From assembly GCF_040115645.1 (NCBI RefSeq), contig NC_089541.1:5022001-5086000 (forward strand): a stretch of 64,000 bases of DNA. Reading direction: 5' to 3'. Both the position numbers and the translations under genes were made by a program. The stretch comes from Euwallacea fornicatus. Its lineage: Eukaryota > Arthropoda > Insecta > Coleoptera > Curculionidae. Positions 10,433-22,724 of the stretch are shown in pieces (positions within the stretch are counted from its first letter, which is position 1; each line of letters begins with the position of its first letter). Under the pieces are notes generated by a model. The model was not told where the DNA came from and did not search any database. It worked only from the letters and a program-made list of their open reading frames with translations.

Positions 10433-11239
10433 TGTGATTAAAGGCCTCTTATTTTTAGAATAAACAATTGACAAGAGCGCTATCTAATATCACAAATGTG
10501 AGATCAAAATAAGGGGAGTAGGAAATAAATTATTTTTATTCATTTCAGTAATATTATAAAAAATCTGATTCAATTGGAAGAAAGTAGTTTTCTTGAGTTT
10601 CTTTTGCTTTCCGCACCCTTTTTGAGTAAAAATAAATAAACATTTTACAGTACAGGAATAAAAGGACTTATAGGTTAGAATAAAGCTCATAGTTGTATAG
10701 CGATATCGACAAATAATAGCTATATCGATATTTGTAGCAAAAAGTTGGGATATTATTATTTAAATAATCCAAAAACAGTAAAAAAGTTAAAGAAAACAGG
10801 GTTTCCTGAGAATAGTGACTTCGAATATTCTATTTTAATCTTCAAGATTAATTAAATTGCCACCTTTGAATTCAAATCGATGTTACGATTAATATTGTCA
10901 ATTCTGTACCCTTGTGTATAACAACGTCATATATTCTTTTCTCTTATAATGCTAGTATGAGTTAGGAAGATATAGTTAGACACTTTTAAATGTACATAGA
11001 ACTCCTTCTCCGCTCTCTTCTATTATTTTGTTTGTTTTTTAGGAAACTTTGAAAGAAGCCAGATATACACTCACATCATTCTTATCAGTGCAATGTGCCT
11101 ATTAGAAAGTGCTTAAATTAATCTGACATTTAGATGATAAATCTGCGCAGACTGATTGTTTATGTGGTTTGTTTATAATTTTAAAAAATTAGCAAAATAA
11201 ACTTTAATAATTTTTTTTAATACTCATTAATTATTAACT
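10433..11239. promoter_or_regulatory. Shared head-to-head promoter region of TAB1 and GGA
   Basis: 807 bp between the two start codons. It contains TATCGATA at 10723-10730, the exact core of the DRE element bound by DREF and common at insect housekeeping promoters, with a related GCGATATCGA at 10700-10709. No TATA box is evident. Binding is inferred from the motif only. Confidence 0.5.
10723..10730. promoter_or_regulatory. DRE-like motif TATCGATA
   Basis: Palindromic octamer identical to the core DNA-replication-related element, about 290 bp upstream of the TAB1 ATG and 510 bp upstream of the GGA ATG. DRE/DREF control of housekeeping genes is established in Drosophila. Its use here is inferred. 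Confidence 0.4.
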
Positions 11240-11763
11240 ATGGCTAATGTAACACAAATAAGCTTGGAATCTCTTTTGCGTAAGTTTCAACCAATGTCTT
11301 TTCATTTATAACTTATAAATTGCCTTATTCCTCAAGGGACCTACAACATCCTGCAAAAAGTACATTTAATTTTTCTCTTTTTTCCTTAGTAAGAACAACA
11401 AATTCTAACAATTCTAATGTGGACGCTGCAGCCTTAAATGCGTTTTTTGCTCTAATAAACAAAGAACGAGATGGTGCCTCTTTAGGGGTTAAAGTAATTG
11501 CCACAAGGTTACCTGCAGGTTCTGAAAAAGAAGTTCTGGCCACTTTAAATGTTCTGGACTCGTGCATGTCCAAATGTGGAGTTAATTTTCAAAATGAAGT
11601 GGGGAAATTCAGGTAAGTTCATGATATTTTTTAAAATTAATTTTGTAAAAATGCTCAACCCAGTGTTCAGATTAAACTCTTAATGCTTTAGCAAATCTGG
11701 ATCCTTTGTGTGTTTATTTATTAGACAATACATATTATCATTATTATTAATATTATTGTTATT

Positions 11764-11798
<35 letters not shown>

Positions 11799-14700
11799 TA
11801 TTATTATTAATTATTATTCACTGTATCTGTGAAAAAACAGCAGTTTTTTTACTGAAGTCTTCATATCAAGGATACATTTGTTTGGAAATTGTCATGGTTA
11901 TATATATTATATTTATACTGAGATTGTACTGAGGGTGTGCTGATCTTCTCAGCTTTTCAAAATTCTGTACTTTAATCTATCATTTCTTGGAAAGGTTCAT
12001 CTTGTATGTACCTTCATTTTTATTTCTTGATACTTATTAGATTCTTAAATGAGATGATAAAGCTTGTTTCTCCAAAATATTTGGGCTCCAGAACACCACT
12101 TTCTGTGAAACAGAGGGTCTTGCAATTATTGTATCTTTGGACATTAGATTATCCCAAGGAAGTTAAGATTAAGGAAGCTTTTGATATGTTAAGAAAACAG
12201 GGGGTAATTCGTGAAATACCCAATCCAAACATTCCTGAAGAAGCTTTAGGTGAGGAAGAGAAAGACATTAGATTTCAGTGCTTGATTGTAGCAATAGTTT
12301 TGTATTCAAGATTCTTATATTTATTATTTTTTTGTTGCATGAATGTAATAGTTTTCTTTTTTAGAGCATTTTGTATGTTTTGAATATTTAATTATTGAAT
12401 AATATTTTCAAAAAGTTATATTATTCTCAGGCTATGAATCTAAAAAAAGAATAGGCAATTCAATTTTTCACGATGAGGAGAAATCAAATATTTTAAGAAA
12501 ATTATTACAAAGTAAAGATCCTGAGGATATTCAAGCAGCTAACTGGCTTATTAAAAGCATGGTGAAAGAGGTACTTTGTCTTATTTTTTAAATCTTTTTT
12601 TTATCAAAATAATGAATTATTGTGTAGGATGAGAAACTGGCGGATTTAAAAAGTAAAACTCTCACAGAGTTAGAATCTGTTCAAAACAATATGAAACTCT
12701 TAAATGAAATGATAGGGTCATTTAGAGAAGGAGATACCACAAAAAATGAACTGGATTTGATGGGCGAGTTGCAAGACAATTTGGTTAGATTCAAGCCCAA
12801 TTTAAAGTCTATGGCTAGTTCTGATGAAAGCTGGCCAGTAGATATATTAGGTAACTTACATTTAAAAAAATTTGCTTTAATTAAATTGTATATTGTAGAG
12901 TCTTTGTTAAAGACCATGGATGAGGTGTCTGAGTGTTTAAACAAATATAGTGAGATAGTATTAAATTCAAAATTAGATTATTCAAAAAGCAACCTGGCAT
13001 CTCTTTTGGAACTGGACCAACAGTCTATTAATGTAGGAGCTACTTCATTGATTAATATGCATCAATTTAGAGAGTCAAAGAATAGCACTGATGATTGTTC
13101 TTGTAGGTAAGATTATTTTAATATTGATTCTGGTTTCCTTTGTATTGTAAGTTTAATAAATCCATTTTTTACTTATTATTTTCTTTTTCTGGGTAGCTAT
13201 AATGGTAGTAGTCAGATAAGTCAAGTCAGCAGTACATCCAAATCGTCCGTCGATGTCCTTTGTGATGTATTTTCGGGATTAGGTAGTGATACATCGCAGG
13301 ATTCTGATATTTTAAAACCAGTGGCGGTGTCTAATAATTCAGGTACTTAAGCAAACTTATAAAAGGCTTTTTGTCATCAATTAATTTATAGAACACAAAA
13401 CAAAGGACAGGGAAAAAGAAAAAGATAAAAAATTCAAAGCCTTGGAAGATCTTGATGTCCTCAGCGAGCATCTATTAAAGGAGAATTTATCTTTGTCAAA
13501 TTATCGGTAGGTTTCAATTGTAAATCGCAAATATCTCACTAATCAAGTAACAACGAATTTTAATAGCACCCAAGAGAAAATTCCTATGAATCTCCTGACA
13601 AAGGTTAATGAAACAAAAAAGTCCCAAAACAACGGACATATATCCGATTCTTCAAAACTAGATCTTACTTATTTATTGGAAGCCCCCAAGCCGGCAAATT
13701 CCGACATGATTCCGAGCAGCTCTAAATCTGATGACAATTTGAGTCAAGTGGATAGTACAGATGATTGTTTAGTTGACTTAACTGAAGAGAAGAATTTCGT
13801 GGGGGAAAAATTAATTAATAAATTGCAAGCAATAGAATCTAATAAAAATGACATTAAAAGGGGTAGTTTTTTTTAATAACAACGTTTCAGCTAAGAATTA
13901 ATAACTAACTACTTTCAGATGGGAATGTGCCAGTTAAGTTAAAAGATATTACAATTAAGTTGGAGGACATCAAACCGAGTTCTCAGAAGTCAATTGTAGC
14001 TTTAGATGATAAGAATGGGCTGTCAGTGCTTTTGCATAAGGCAGCAGATGCTCCCCGAGCATCAGTAACTGTTTATGTGGTTACTACAATTAGTAGAAAT
14101 GAACTGCCCTTAAGCAATTATTTATTGCAGGCTGTTGTCCCAAAGGTAAGTTGTTGTACCCAAAAATTTATAGAATTGTGGCAACGATAAAATTTAGACG
14201 GTATGAGAACATTAGTAGTAATTTGAATTTCTTGTATTTAGTACTTAGGCTTCTCAAGACTTTTAGTGCGGATAGCGACCTTTGTTGCAATTCCTGAATT
14301 TAAAATGATCTTTTATCACCTCTTCATGATCTCTATACTATGCGCACCTCTGAGTTAACATTTTGCAAACGGAATTGAAGTCAGTCTAATATATTTCGAT
14401 TATTTGACTTATTTGTTTTCTGTGTTGTGATGTAAAATATTGTGAAATGTGAAAAAAATATAAAGAAAGATTTTTACAGAAATAATTCATTAATAGTGAC
14501 AATTTAATATCATTTTGTGAATTATGCAAAAATAACTAAAATAAAGATATCAAGATTTACAATTCAGAATCCGGAATACACTCGTGCATACTTTAATAGA
14601 AGGACGGCTTTATTTTCATTGAAGATAAAATCCTACTTATAAAAGTTTATCTTTGTTGTGTATTGTGAATTTCATGGCCAAAGCCCCATAAACATATCCA

Positions 14701-14963
14701 GATTTTACTATAATACTTAGACATTCACTTTCCTTTAGGGCTGTAAACTCAGGCTTCTACCTCCTTCTTCAACAGATCTGCCGGCTTTTAACCCCTTTCT
14801 ACCGCCAGCAGCCATTACCCAAATAATGCTTCTTGCAAATGAATCTAATCAAGATGATATTTGTTTTAAATTTATAGTTAGCTATGTTATGGACGAAGAC
14901 ACTATTACCGAAATGGGAGACGTTCAGAATCTTCCCTTAGACACTGCTTTGTTAGAATCTTAA
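11240..14963 (+). CDS. GGA: GGA family clathrin adaptor (VHS-GAT-hinge-GAE), 11 exons, 683 aa
   Basis: ARF-dependent monomeric adaptor that sorts acidic-dileucine cargo at the trans-Golgi network. Exons: 11240-11279, 11390-11612, 12041-12249, 12431-12570, 12628-12850, 12899-13106, 13197-13342, 13392-13506, 13567-13862, 13919-14145, 14739-14963, all phase-consistent. The VHS domain (about residues 5-150) has DSCMSKCG...EVGKFRFLNEMIKL and SPKYLGSRTP followed by EVKIKEAFDMLRKQGV. The GAT domain (about 170-300) begins near FHDEEKSNILRKLL and contains the three-helix ESLLKTMDEVSECLNKY segment. A Ser/Asp-rich hinge follows with a clathrin-box-like LVDLTEE. The C-terminal GAE ear (about 560-683) has VPVKLKDITIKLEDIKPS, ...LQAVVPKGCKLRLLPPSS and DTITEMGDVQNLP. 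Exon 3 uses a GTGAGG donor. The gene is intact and the call is secure. Drosophila has a single GGA, and only one is seen here. Confidence 0.95.
11737..11820. repeat. ATT trinucleotide microsatellite in GGA intron 2
   Basis: Nearly uninterrupted run of (ATT)n, with a few variant units, inside the intron between GGA exons 2 and 3. It produces a spurious leucine-rich open frame. Confidence 0.9.
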
Positions 14964-17649
14964 ATTTACTTCTTTGGTTTTTGTTTACTTTATTGTGAAA
15001 AGCAGAGCAACAAAAAGACAGTTTTTGTTTGGTTAACTTGAAGATAAAGATATTTGGTGGCGAACTATTCGGAATTAAATTATTTTCTGTTTCAATAATG
15101 TTGCGCATTAAAATCATTTGACTCTGGCGAAATTCGAGGTTAAAATGATCTATTATCCATAAGTCATATATTTAATCAGTGGATCAAATGGCAGGTCAAA
15201 CAAGCGATTTACAGTAATCGTAATGGGAGCTTTGTAATATTTTTTTCTGCTTGTATTAAATTGTTTAGTACATGAAGCAGTACCGATTATATTAAAGGCT
15301 GATGATAGTTTTAGGACATGTAAGCGTGTGTCTGATAATATTGTTGCAAAAATATTGTTATATGAGAGAGAATGAAATTCAGGAGTAAGTTACTCCACAG
15401 TTTAACTTCCTCTTAAACTTTGACCTTTTTTGATTATTTATTGTTGCGAATTTTTGTTGACAGGTACAGTATAGGTTGTTTCAGGGTTGTAGTTTTATAA
15501 AGTATTTCAGTTATTTTTGAAGTTAGAGTGATTTTTTTAAAATAAAAGTCCGAGATTTACCGTCTACGTTTACGTCTTTTATGGAACAATAGTTAACAGT
15601 ACCAGAAAAGTCGTCTTTATTTTGGTTTCCTCAATAGAGTGAGTTTTTTAAACTTTGAATTTTGGGGAGCCCTATATATTTTATTTGTTGAACAAAATAT
15701 CGAAATAGTAAAAATGCATTCTAATAGAGCTATTGCCTCAGATTCCAGTGTCGAAGTTTGTTTTTGCTGTATCATATAGTTTAACCGTATTTGGCCATGA
15801 TTGCGATTTTTTAATGGGAAACCTTATATTTTATTTGATTCTTTCAATGTTTTCATCATAATTACAGTTAATTGCGACTAAGCCATACTGTGTGGAAAAA
15901 ACTAAATAAGTCAGTGGATTCTGCGGCAAACGCTATTATAATCTGTATTATATTGTAGGATTAATGAAATATAGAGGTAGTCCTAAAATGCAAATTTCTT
16001 AAGTCCCACTGTCCTGTATATTAAAACCGAGATTGTTTTTAACATCAATAATAACTGATAACCCATAAAATTATTTAATTTCGGACAACCTTTATGCGGA
16101 GCTTATTTAAGACCGTTTATAAAATTTGTGATATGTCAAGTGAAATATACTATATTTTATTTATCAATTTATTTATTTGTCTACAACTGTGCGGTAAGTA
16201 GTATTTTCGACATTGATTCAAATACAATATATCACACGCCGTGCACGCGAAAACATCAACGTTATCTCCAAAAAATCATACTGTACTATGAATTGTAAGA
16301 AAAATACTCATAACTGCAAAAAGAGATATAGATAGTAATGGAAAAGTTTCAATGACATATTCTTAGAATTCAATGTAACTTCAAAAACAACCATACTGTA
16401 CGTAGTGTTTTGTCTTAAACATAAAACATGTATATTAAACGACATTTGTGCATTTCCAACCACTAATTTGATTCTCTCTCTATTAGCAATGATTGCACGA
16501 CGGATCTATCTTTCACTTATATGTACTGTGATTTTGTTCTAGTAAATACTTAAATGTTTTGTATTGTGTACAGTTGCATTTCCAACTAATTGTTTTGAAT
16601 GTAACCTTTTAAGCATAATAATATTTTTTTCATAGAATAGAAATTTCGATCCTTCAAAGATTTCATTGCCTTTGAGATGCGACAAAAAGTTCTACTTTAT
16701 TGGAAAAAGAAGTTATTGTGAATATAAATAAAATAATTATTATAACAGTTTAAGGTTTTTTTGTCCGTGATGACAATTACTCTAAAATAAACAAATAAAG
16801 CAACTTAATTCCGGTTTGCACAACTTTTCATTGGTATTTATTTCTCTTCGACAGAAAATGTTTTACAAAAAGCTGTTTAAAATATGATCACGCTGACGAT
16901 TCCATAATGTGTAATTAATTCAGCCCAACAACAACTTATCAGTTTATAGAAGATTCACAAATATTTGCAGGGGGTCCTTCAATCTTTATTGAGCAATTGT
17001 TCCTTCTTGGGAAATTTGGATAAACACGGTAATAAACGTATTATGTAGTGTATTTTCTTAGTTGTTTTTGTGATTTTATAATGGGCATGAAATTCATTAC
17101 ATGATAAGGTTGTTTTGAAGATTTAATAAAAAAGCAACAATTTGAGATGTAGGTAACCAAAAGATACTGAGAATTGCTAAGTGGAACCTTGCAATTCTTT
17201 GGACACGTACACGGTGATAAAAGTTGGTTTAAAGATTGTTAGATAATTTCTTTCACTTTTTACAATTACCACAAAATATGCTTTTACCTACCTTTCATTA
17301 AAAACCTTCAAACTAATTTTCTACCTGCTCTGGGCCACTTTTCAGAAGCATCTTCGGCTGCATTTTATTTTACGGTGTACATCCGATGTGAAACGTGTTA
17401 TCTGTTTGCCCAATACTTTTAATCCTCAAATAATAAACTGCTATCACAGCAACGACTGAATATTTAAGTCTGGATTTTATTGCTCTTTGCCATAGAGTGT
17501 TGCCAAGCGTAAAACCGCAATCTGTTCTGTGGAACGTAATGGTATTATTATATAGTGTAAACCTAGTCTTTGGGGAGGTGGTCTATTATTTAATTGTGAC
17601 ATTAGTGCAAAAAGTTTAATTGATCTGCATAGTTGGACGATAGTGAATT
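14964..17649. other. Intergenic stretch between GGA and the sugar transporter
   Basis: About 2.7 kb of AT-rich sequence. It holds the 3' untranslated region of GGA and the promoter and 5' untranslated region of the transporter. I see no open frame with family resemblance, no tRNA-like fold and no long repeat. Confidence 0.5.
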
Positions 17650-20345
17650 ATGACTGTGAAGAGTTTCAGCATTTTTCAAGACACCGGTACTCAGGTATTA
17701 GCGGCAGTCACCGGTAAGTATAGGAAATTAAAGGAGAATTTCTCGGGGGATCGAGGCAACTAAGAAGTTTTACATTATTTTCATAGCTTCTATGGGAGTT
17801 ATTCTCTTAAACAGCTACATGGTAAAGTTTTCATGGAACGACGAACCAAAGACAAAAACCTCTTTGCAACACACCGATAACTTTTGTGAAAATAATGAAT
17901 TCAATTTGGTCAATTTGTTAGTTTCTTTCGAAATTATCTTCTAATAAAAAAGTTATTTTGTTTTGATCTATTGGGCTTAAAGGCGGTTTCTTTTTAAGGT
18001 ACTTTGGTAGCGGCTTCAGATGGCATGTCCTTTGGTTGGACCTCACCTATGGTGCCTTATTTATTAAGCGATGAAACGCATATAGACGCAACTTTAAGAC
18101 AGGTTGGTAAGGGTTTTTTTGCAACAATAATTTGTATTAAAATTGCATGGATTTGACTTAGTTAGACTTGCATTAAAAATTGTCTTCATGTTTAGGCAGA
18201 ATGGCTAGAAACAATTTCTCTCTTGGGAGCCTTTTGCGGCCTCCCTTTCACCATTTATTTCGTAGATAAAATTGGAAGGAAGAAATCTTTACTTTTAGCT
18301 GCAGTGGTGGTGTTATTGAACTGGATTGCTATAGCTCTAGCTGATAGAGTCGAGTATCTTTTTGTAGCAAGGTAAGATAATGACGTCTGATTGATTCTTA
18401 TGGAGAACAGAGACGAAAGTTAAATAAATTCACTTGATTGCGCGTTTTGTAAGGTTTATCAATGAGAAATATTTGAAGATTGTTTTGCAAAAATGCAGGA
18501 AATTGAAAAAAAATCTATTGTCAACGGAATATTTTCAATAATATGTTAGATGGTACGTCTATTGTGTTTTAACATTACAGAAATTCGCTATACCGTGGGA
18601 TTGCACGGTTTAAATGATAAATTGTGGAAATTTCTATGAAAAACATATTATAAGGAAAGTTCGAATTTGATATATTATGCTTAATGAAAAGCAAATACAT
18701 ATGTAGTGCCGGCTCGAATTAAATTGATCTTTAATACCCAATTTAAACTTAATAGGTCAAGTTGTATAAATTTTCAATGCATTTGATTTTTTGTTTTATA
18801 TGTTTATACATATGCCAGCTCTCTCAAATATTACGTGGCAAAGCTATAGAATATATTCCTCACAGAAAACAAGGACCACAATACTCAATTTTATAGGAGT
18901 TGAAACTTCATATTGGTTAAATGGTTTTCGTTCAGTTTTTTATACAGATAGTTGCTTGCAATTTTGAATGTGCCTAATTAACCTTCGAGGTATGTACAGC
19001 CATGGTAGGAAACTTATGATACAATGATACTTTTTTTAATTACATTGTTTATCTGATCCCAAAGCAGAAAATAACGCAGATTTAATTTTCCTATGATTTC
19101 ATATTTTTTAAATCTATGCAAAAGGTTATTTATAGGAATACTTTTCAGGTTCTTCTCTGGAATGGCAGGCGATATGTCATTCGTGGCAGCCCCCATGTAC
19201 ATCGCCGAAATAGCCGATTCTAAAATTCGAGGTTTCCTTTCCAGCATAATCTATATCATGATGCTCTTAGGTCTCCTTGTGGTTTATTGTCTAGGACCAT
19301 TCACCCCTTTCTATGCTATACCAATAACCGGGTCCGTTTTAGCCGGCTTTCAGCTTTTGGTGTTTAGTTTCCAGCCGGAGAGTCCTTATTATTTACTTTA
19401 CAAAAACAGGTAATAGTTTGTGTTATTTTTCAAACCTGTCTCTTAAGTATGAATTAATTTTAGACCTGAAGAAGCCAAACAATCTCTTCGACGGCTAAGA
19501 TCTGATAAGGCCGATTTGGACGCGGAATTAAAGGAGATTTCCGAAGGGATTGAGAGGCAGAAAACCGAAAAAGGAAGACCTCAGGATTTGATTCTAGTGC
19601 GCAGCAATAGGAAGGCGATTGTTATTATGACAGTTTTAAATATTGGTAATTATTGTTTAAAAAAATGTCTTTCTCTCTCTTCACACACAATAATTTAGGA
19701 CAACACATGGCCTGTATCAGTGTAATGTACATGAACCTCCACCCTATCCTTAACGCCGCAGGGTCTATCTACTTGGATAACAACATTACAGCTATAGTAT
19801 TCGCTCTCATCATGCTGGTAGCGGCAATTTTCGCTTCATTCACCATAGATAAATTCGGTCGGAAAATTATTCTAATCGTGTCTAGCCTTTTAAGTGGCTT
19901 TTGTCTTTTGGCCCTCTCAATCTATTTCCACTTACAATACCTTGAAGTTGACGTTTCTTCAGTATCCTGGATCCCAATCGCTTCAGTTCTGATCTACGCT
20001 GCAGCTTTCAAATATGGAATTGGTCTGGTTCCCATTGTAATCACTGCCGAAATTTTCCCTGCTAAAATGAAAGCTCTCGGCATGACAATAGCGGATGTAA
20101 TGTTCGTCATAGGTGGACTTTTGTCCATTCAGTTGTATCAAATTTTGCACAAATTGGGAATGTTTGTGCCGTTTTATTTGTTTACGTTAAGCGCCTTTTC
20201 GGTGGCTCTATATTCTGCCTTCTGCATTCCTGAGACCAAGGGCAAGAGCTTGGAGCAAATTCAGTTGATGTTGAAAGGTGAAAAGGAAAAGGTCGATGAA
20301 GGAAAGGTTAACGGGGCGTATATAACAGACGAATCAAAGGTCTGA
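17650..20345 (+). CDS. MFS sugar transporter, facilitated trehalose transporter Tret1-like, 6 exons, 477 aa
   Basis: Twelve-helix SLC2-type carrier of the plasma membrane. Insect members move trehalose or hexoses between haemolymph and tissues. Exons 17650-17713, 17999-18106, 18200-18371, 19149-19409, 19464-19645, 19699-20345 join in phase. Signatures: DGMSFGWTSPMVPYLLSD after helix 1, DKIGRKKSLLLAA (the loop 2-3 DxxGRR/K motif), FFSGMAGDMSFVAAPMYIAEIA, PESPYYLLYKNRPEEAKQSLRRL (loop 6-7), DKFGRKIILIVS (the second GR(R/K) motif) and PETKGKSLEQIQ at about residue 440. The exon 2/3 junction is best placed at CAG GTT G|GTAAGG to GGCAG|AA, giving LRQVEWLETISL. An AATAAA follows the stop by 80 bp (20426). 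This is one of a large insect family, so the exact orthologue and substrate cannot be fixed. Confidence 0.92.
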
Positions 20346-20922
20346 GTATTTGAGTTGCTGTAAATCTAAAGGAGAGATTTCAATAGACTTGAGTTTTGTC
20401 TCGGATTGAATGGCTTGAAAATTAGAATAAAGAATAGAGGAAAGGAGGAGTTGACGCCCTCACTTGAATAATTTAAACCTAAATAGATGTGATATTACCA
20501 GTGTAATGATATTTCCATGTTTTTAATTAAAACATGATAATCTTTGAATTTTGTGTTTTTTTTTTTTTAATTTATTATTATCATATATGTATATATATTT
20601 TTACTATGACCGTTGCCTAGATCCCTCTGAATCTCCACTATAATACACTATTATTTGAAATTGAGTGGCCTAAGTTCTCAACATTATACCTTTAAAAAAT
20701 TTTAATTTTAGATTAAATAAACTGATAAATTTTCCGGATTCATTATTTATCTTAGTCGTAAGTAGGCAATTCGCCTACTGTCCGGTGGCCTATGTCCCCA
20801 GTATGGTATTTGATGCAGACCTACTTTGGCATACCCTCGACATTTTCAAAAAAATGCAATACATTTTTTTTATGAGAATTTTAGTGTATTTTAACTAATA
20901 TAAAAATATTTTTCTAAATATA
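20346..20922. other. 3' flank of the transporter
   Basis: Contains AATAAA at 20426-20431, the likely poly(A) signal of the transporter gene, then AT-rich sequence without recognisable genes up to the Tc1-like element. Confidence 0.45.
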
Positions 20923-22323
20923 CTGCGTAACATAGAAAAAAGAACACCCTATAAAAATGGTTTTATTTAAGTAATTTTTGGTATGCATGTTTTTTACGCT
21001 AACACAAATTCTTTATTAAAAAATTGAACAAATTTTAATTGTAAAAAACGTAAAAAAAAATTGTCGGTCCTTCGCGGTCTTATAGATTCTTGTACACATC
21101 TGGCACGGATCTAATAAGGTGATTGATGTCCTGTTGGGGGATCTTATTCCAGGCTAACTGAACAGCATGACAGAGCGCCGCTAGGGTTTGTGGGGGATGA
21201 AGGAAATTATGTAACCTTCCACCTACAATATCCCATACATGTACACTCGATGAGAGGTTTGGAACGCGAGGTGGCCAAGGTAACAAATTGACTGCATTTT
21301 GTTGAAAAAAGTCCATAATAACTCTAGCCACATGTGGTCGTGCATTCCCTTGCTGAAAAATTGGATCAACAAGAGTTTCCAGATAAGGTACGAGATGAGA
21401 TTCCAGGACTTCTTGGATGTATCGTTGGGCTGTCATACTGCTTATAATGAAAAGTAAAGGTGACCTGTCACCATATAAAATAGCGCCCCAAAAGACTGAT
21501 GGACATGCCTCTGTATTGTAAACTGAGAATCTTGTCTTTCACTCCGTTTTCTTCTTACTCTTGCCTGATCATCATGCATATCGAAACAGATTCTGGATTC
21601 GTTACTAAACACGATATTATTCCATTCCAAATTCTAATGTATCCGTTTTATGCCTTACTGCAGTCGATTTTGACGTTGTTTTGAGGTTTGGTGTAACGCA
21701 AGCTGGGGACGGTAGGAAATCAGTCCAAAACTTCTTATCCGGTGATAAATAATTTGAATTCCGATGGGCCTTCTATAGTCAACAAACCATTGATCCACCA
21801 GCGTCCTTGACGAGACAAACCTATCTTTCAGGGCCATAATTCGAAGGCGGCAATCTTGATGTTCTGTAGTACCTCGAGATCGTCCAGTACTTCTTCTACT
21901 CGTTTAATTTTTTTCGAATCATGCCTGACAACATCTCACTATAGTGTTTACACTATGGTTCAATCTAGTGGCGATTTTCCTAAATGACCGACCTGCTTCT
22001 TGTAGACTTATTATTCGACGACTTTCAAACTCGCTCAATTAATGAAAATTTCACTGCATTCTACGTCTAGACATATTTGATTAATCTAAAAGCACTTTCT
22101 AAGCACACTATACAACAATAAGTAATATCTTGCAGTCATATTTTTGATATTTTATCGCAATTTTTATAGTAAAAAAAACAAAAATTTCTGATAATTCGTA
22201 AATACATTGGTAGATATAACTGAAAATTTAATCGTTTTTTGTGTTCCTATATATAAACATGCTTATCAAAATTATTTAAATAAAACCATTTTTACGAAGT
22301 GTTCTCTTTTCTATGTCACGCAG
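20923..22323 (-). mobile_element. Inactive Tc1-like transposon, 1.4 kb, with imperfect 48 bp terminal inverted repeats
   Basis: Terminal inverted repeats lie at 20923-20970 and 22276-22323. Read inward, both begin CTGCGT(A/G)ACATAGAAAA and end GGTTTTATTTAA. The transposase lies on the minus strand in fragments: about 21837-21655 (helix-turn-helix and linker end), 21630-21442 (WNNIVFSNESRICF) and 21436-21080 (catalytic C-terminal half, TAQRYIQEVL...). Catalytic positions of the usual DDE triad are all changed: FSNES for FSDES, FQQGNARPHVAR for FQQDNARPHVAR, and LSSSVHVWD for LSPIEHVWD. The TA target duplication is not clean (TA before the left end, AATATA after the right). It lies between the transporter and the nicotinic receptor gene. 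Confidence 0.88.
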
Positions 22324-22724
22324 AATATAAACAAGGGGGATATTTTTCTGATGCCATAATATGGGTCTTGTAGCATAGATAAGTCCTGAAATGTCTGGAT
22401 AAATAATTAATTAACATTTAAAAAGTGTCCAAAATGTTTAATTAAGCCAAAGGATAATATAAATCACTAAACACGACTCGCGCAGAATCCTTCTTCCAGA
22501 CTTTATCGATTTTCTTCCACTTTGGTCCAGATTCTCAGAGCATCAACCTCCCCGCAGTACATATTTTCAACTCTACTAACCACACCTTCCTTATATTATT
22601 AACAATTCTAGTTTTGAAATATTAAAAAAAAATGAAAATTAGTGAATTATGAACTGTAACAAGGTTTCAGATAAGGATGAAGTCTCTTGAAATATTTTAG
22701 TTAACTAGTTTTAATAATCCAAAA
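22324..22724. promoter_or_regulatory. 5' flank of the nicotinic receptor gene
   Basis: Only 401 bp separate the Tc1-like element from the receptor start codon, so the proximal promoter and 5' untranslated region must be here, be interrupted by the element, or start further upstream through a non-coding exon. No clear core promoter motif was identified. Confidence 0.3.

Noticed and set aside
11320..11616. ORF start MPYSSRD upstream of the GGA VHS domain
   Set aside because: It is intron sequence read through into exon 2. The true N-terminus MANVTQISLESLL is in exon 1 at 11240.
18103..18199. GTTGGT donor for transporter exon 2 joined to an acceptor before GCA GAA TGG
   Set aside because: It is possible and in frame, but the GTAAGG donor three bases later with the GGCAG acceptor gives the same frame with a stronger donor and a natural LRQVEWLE junction.
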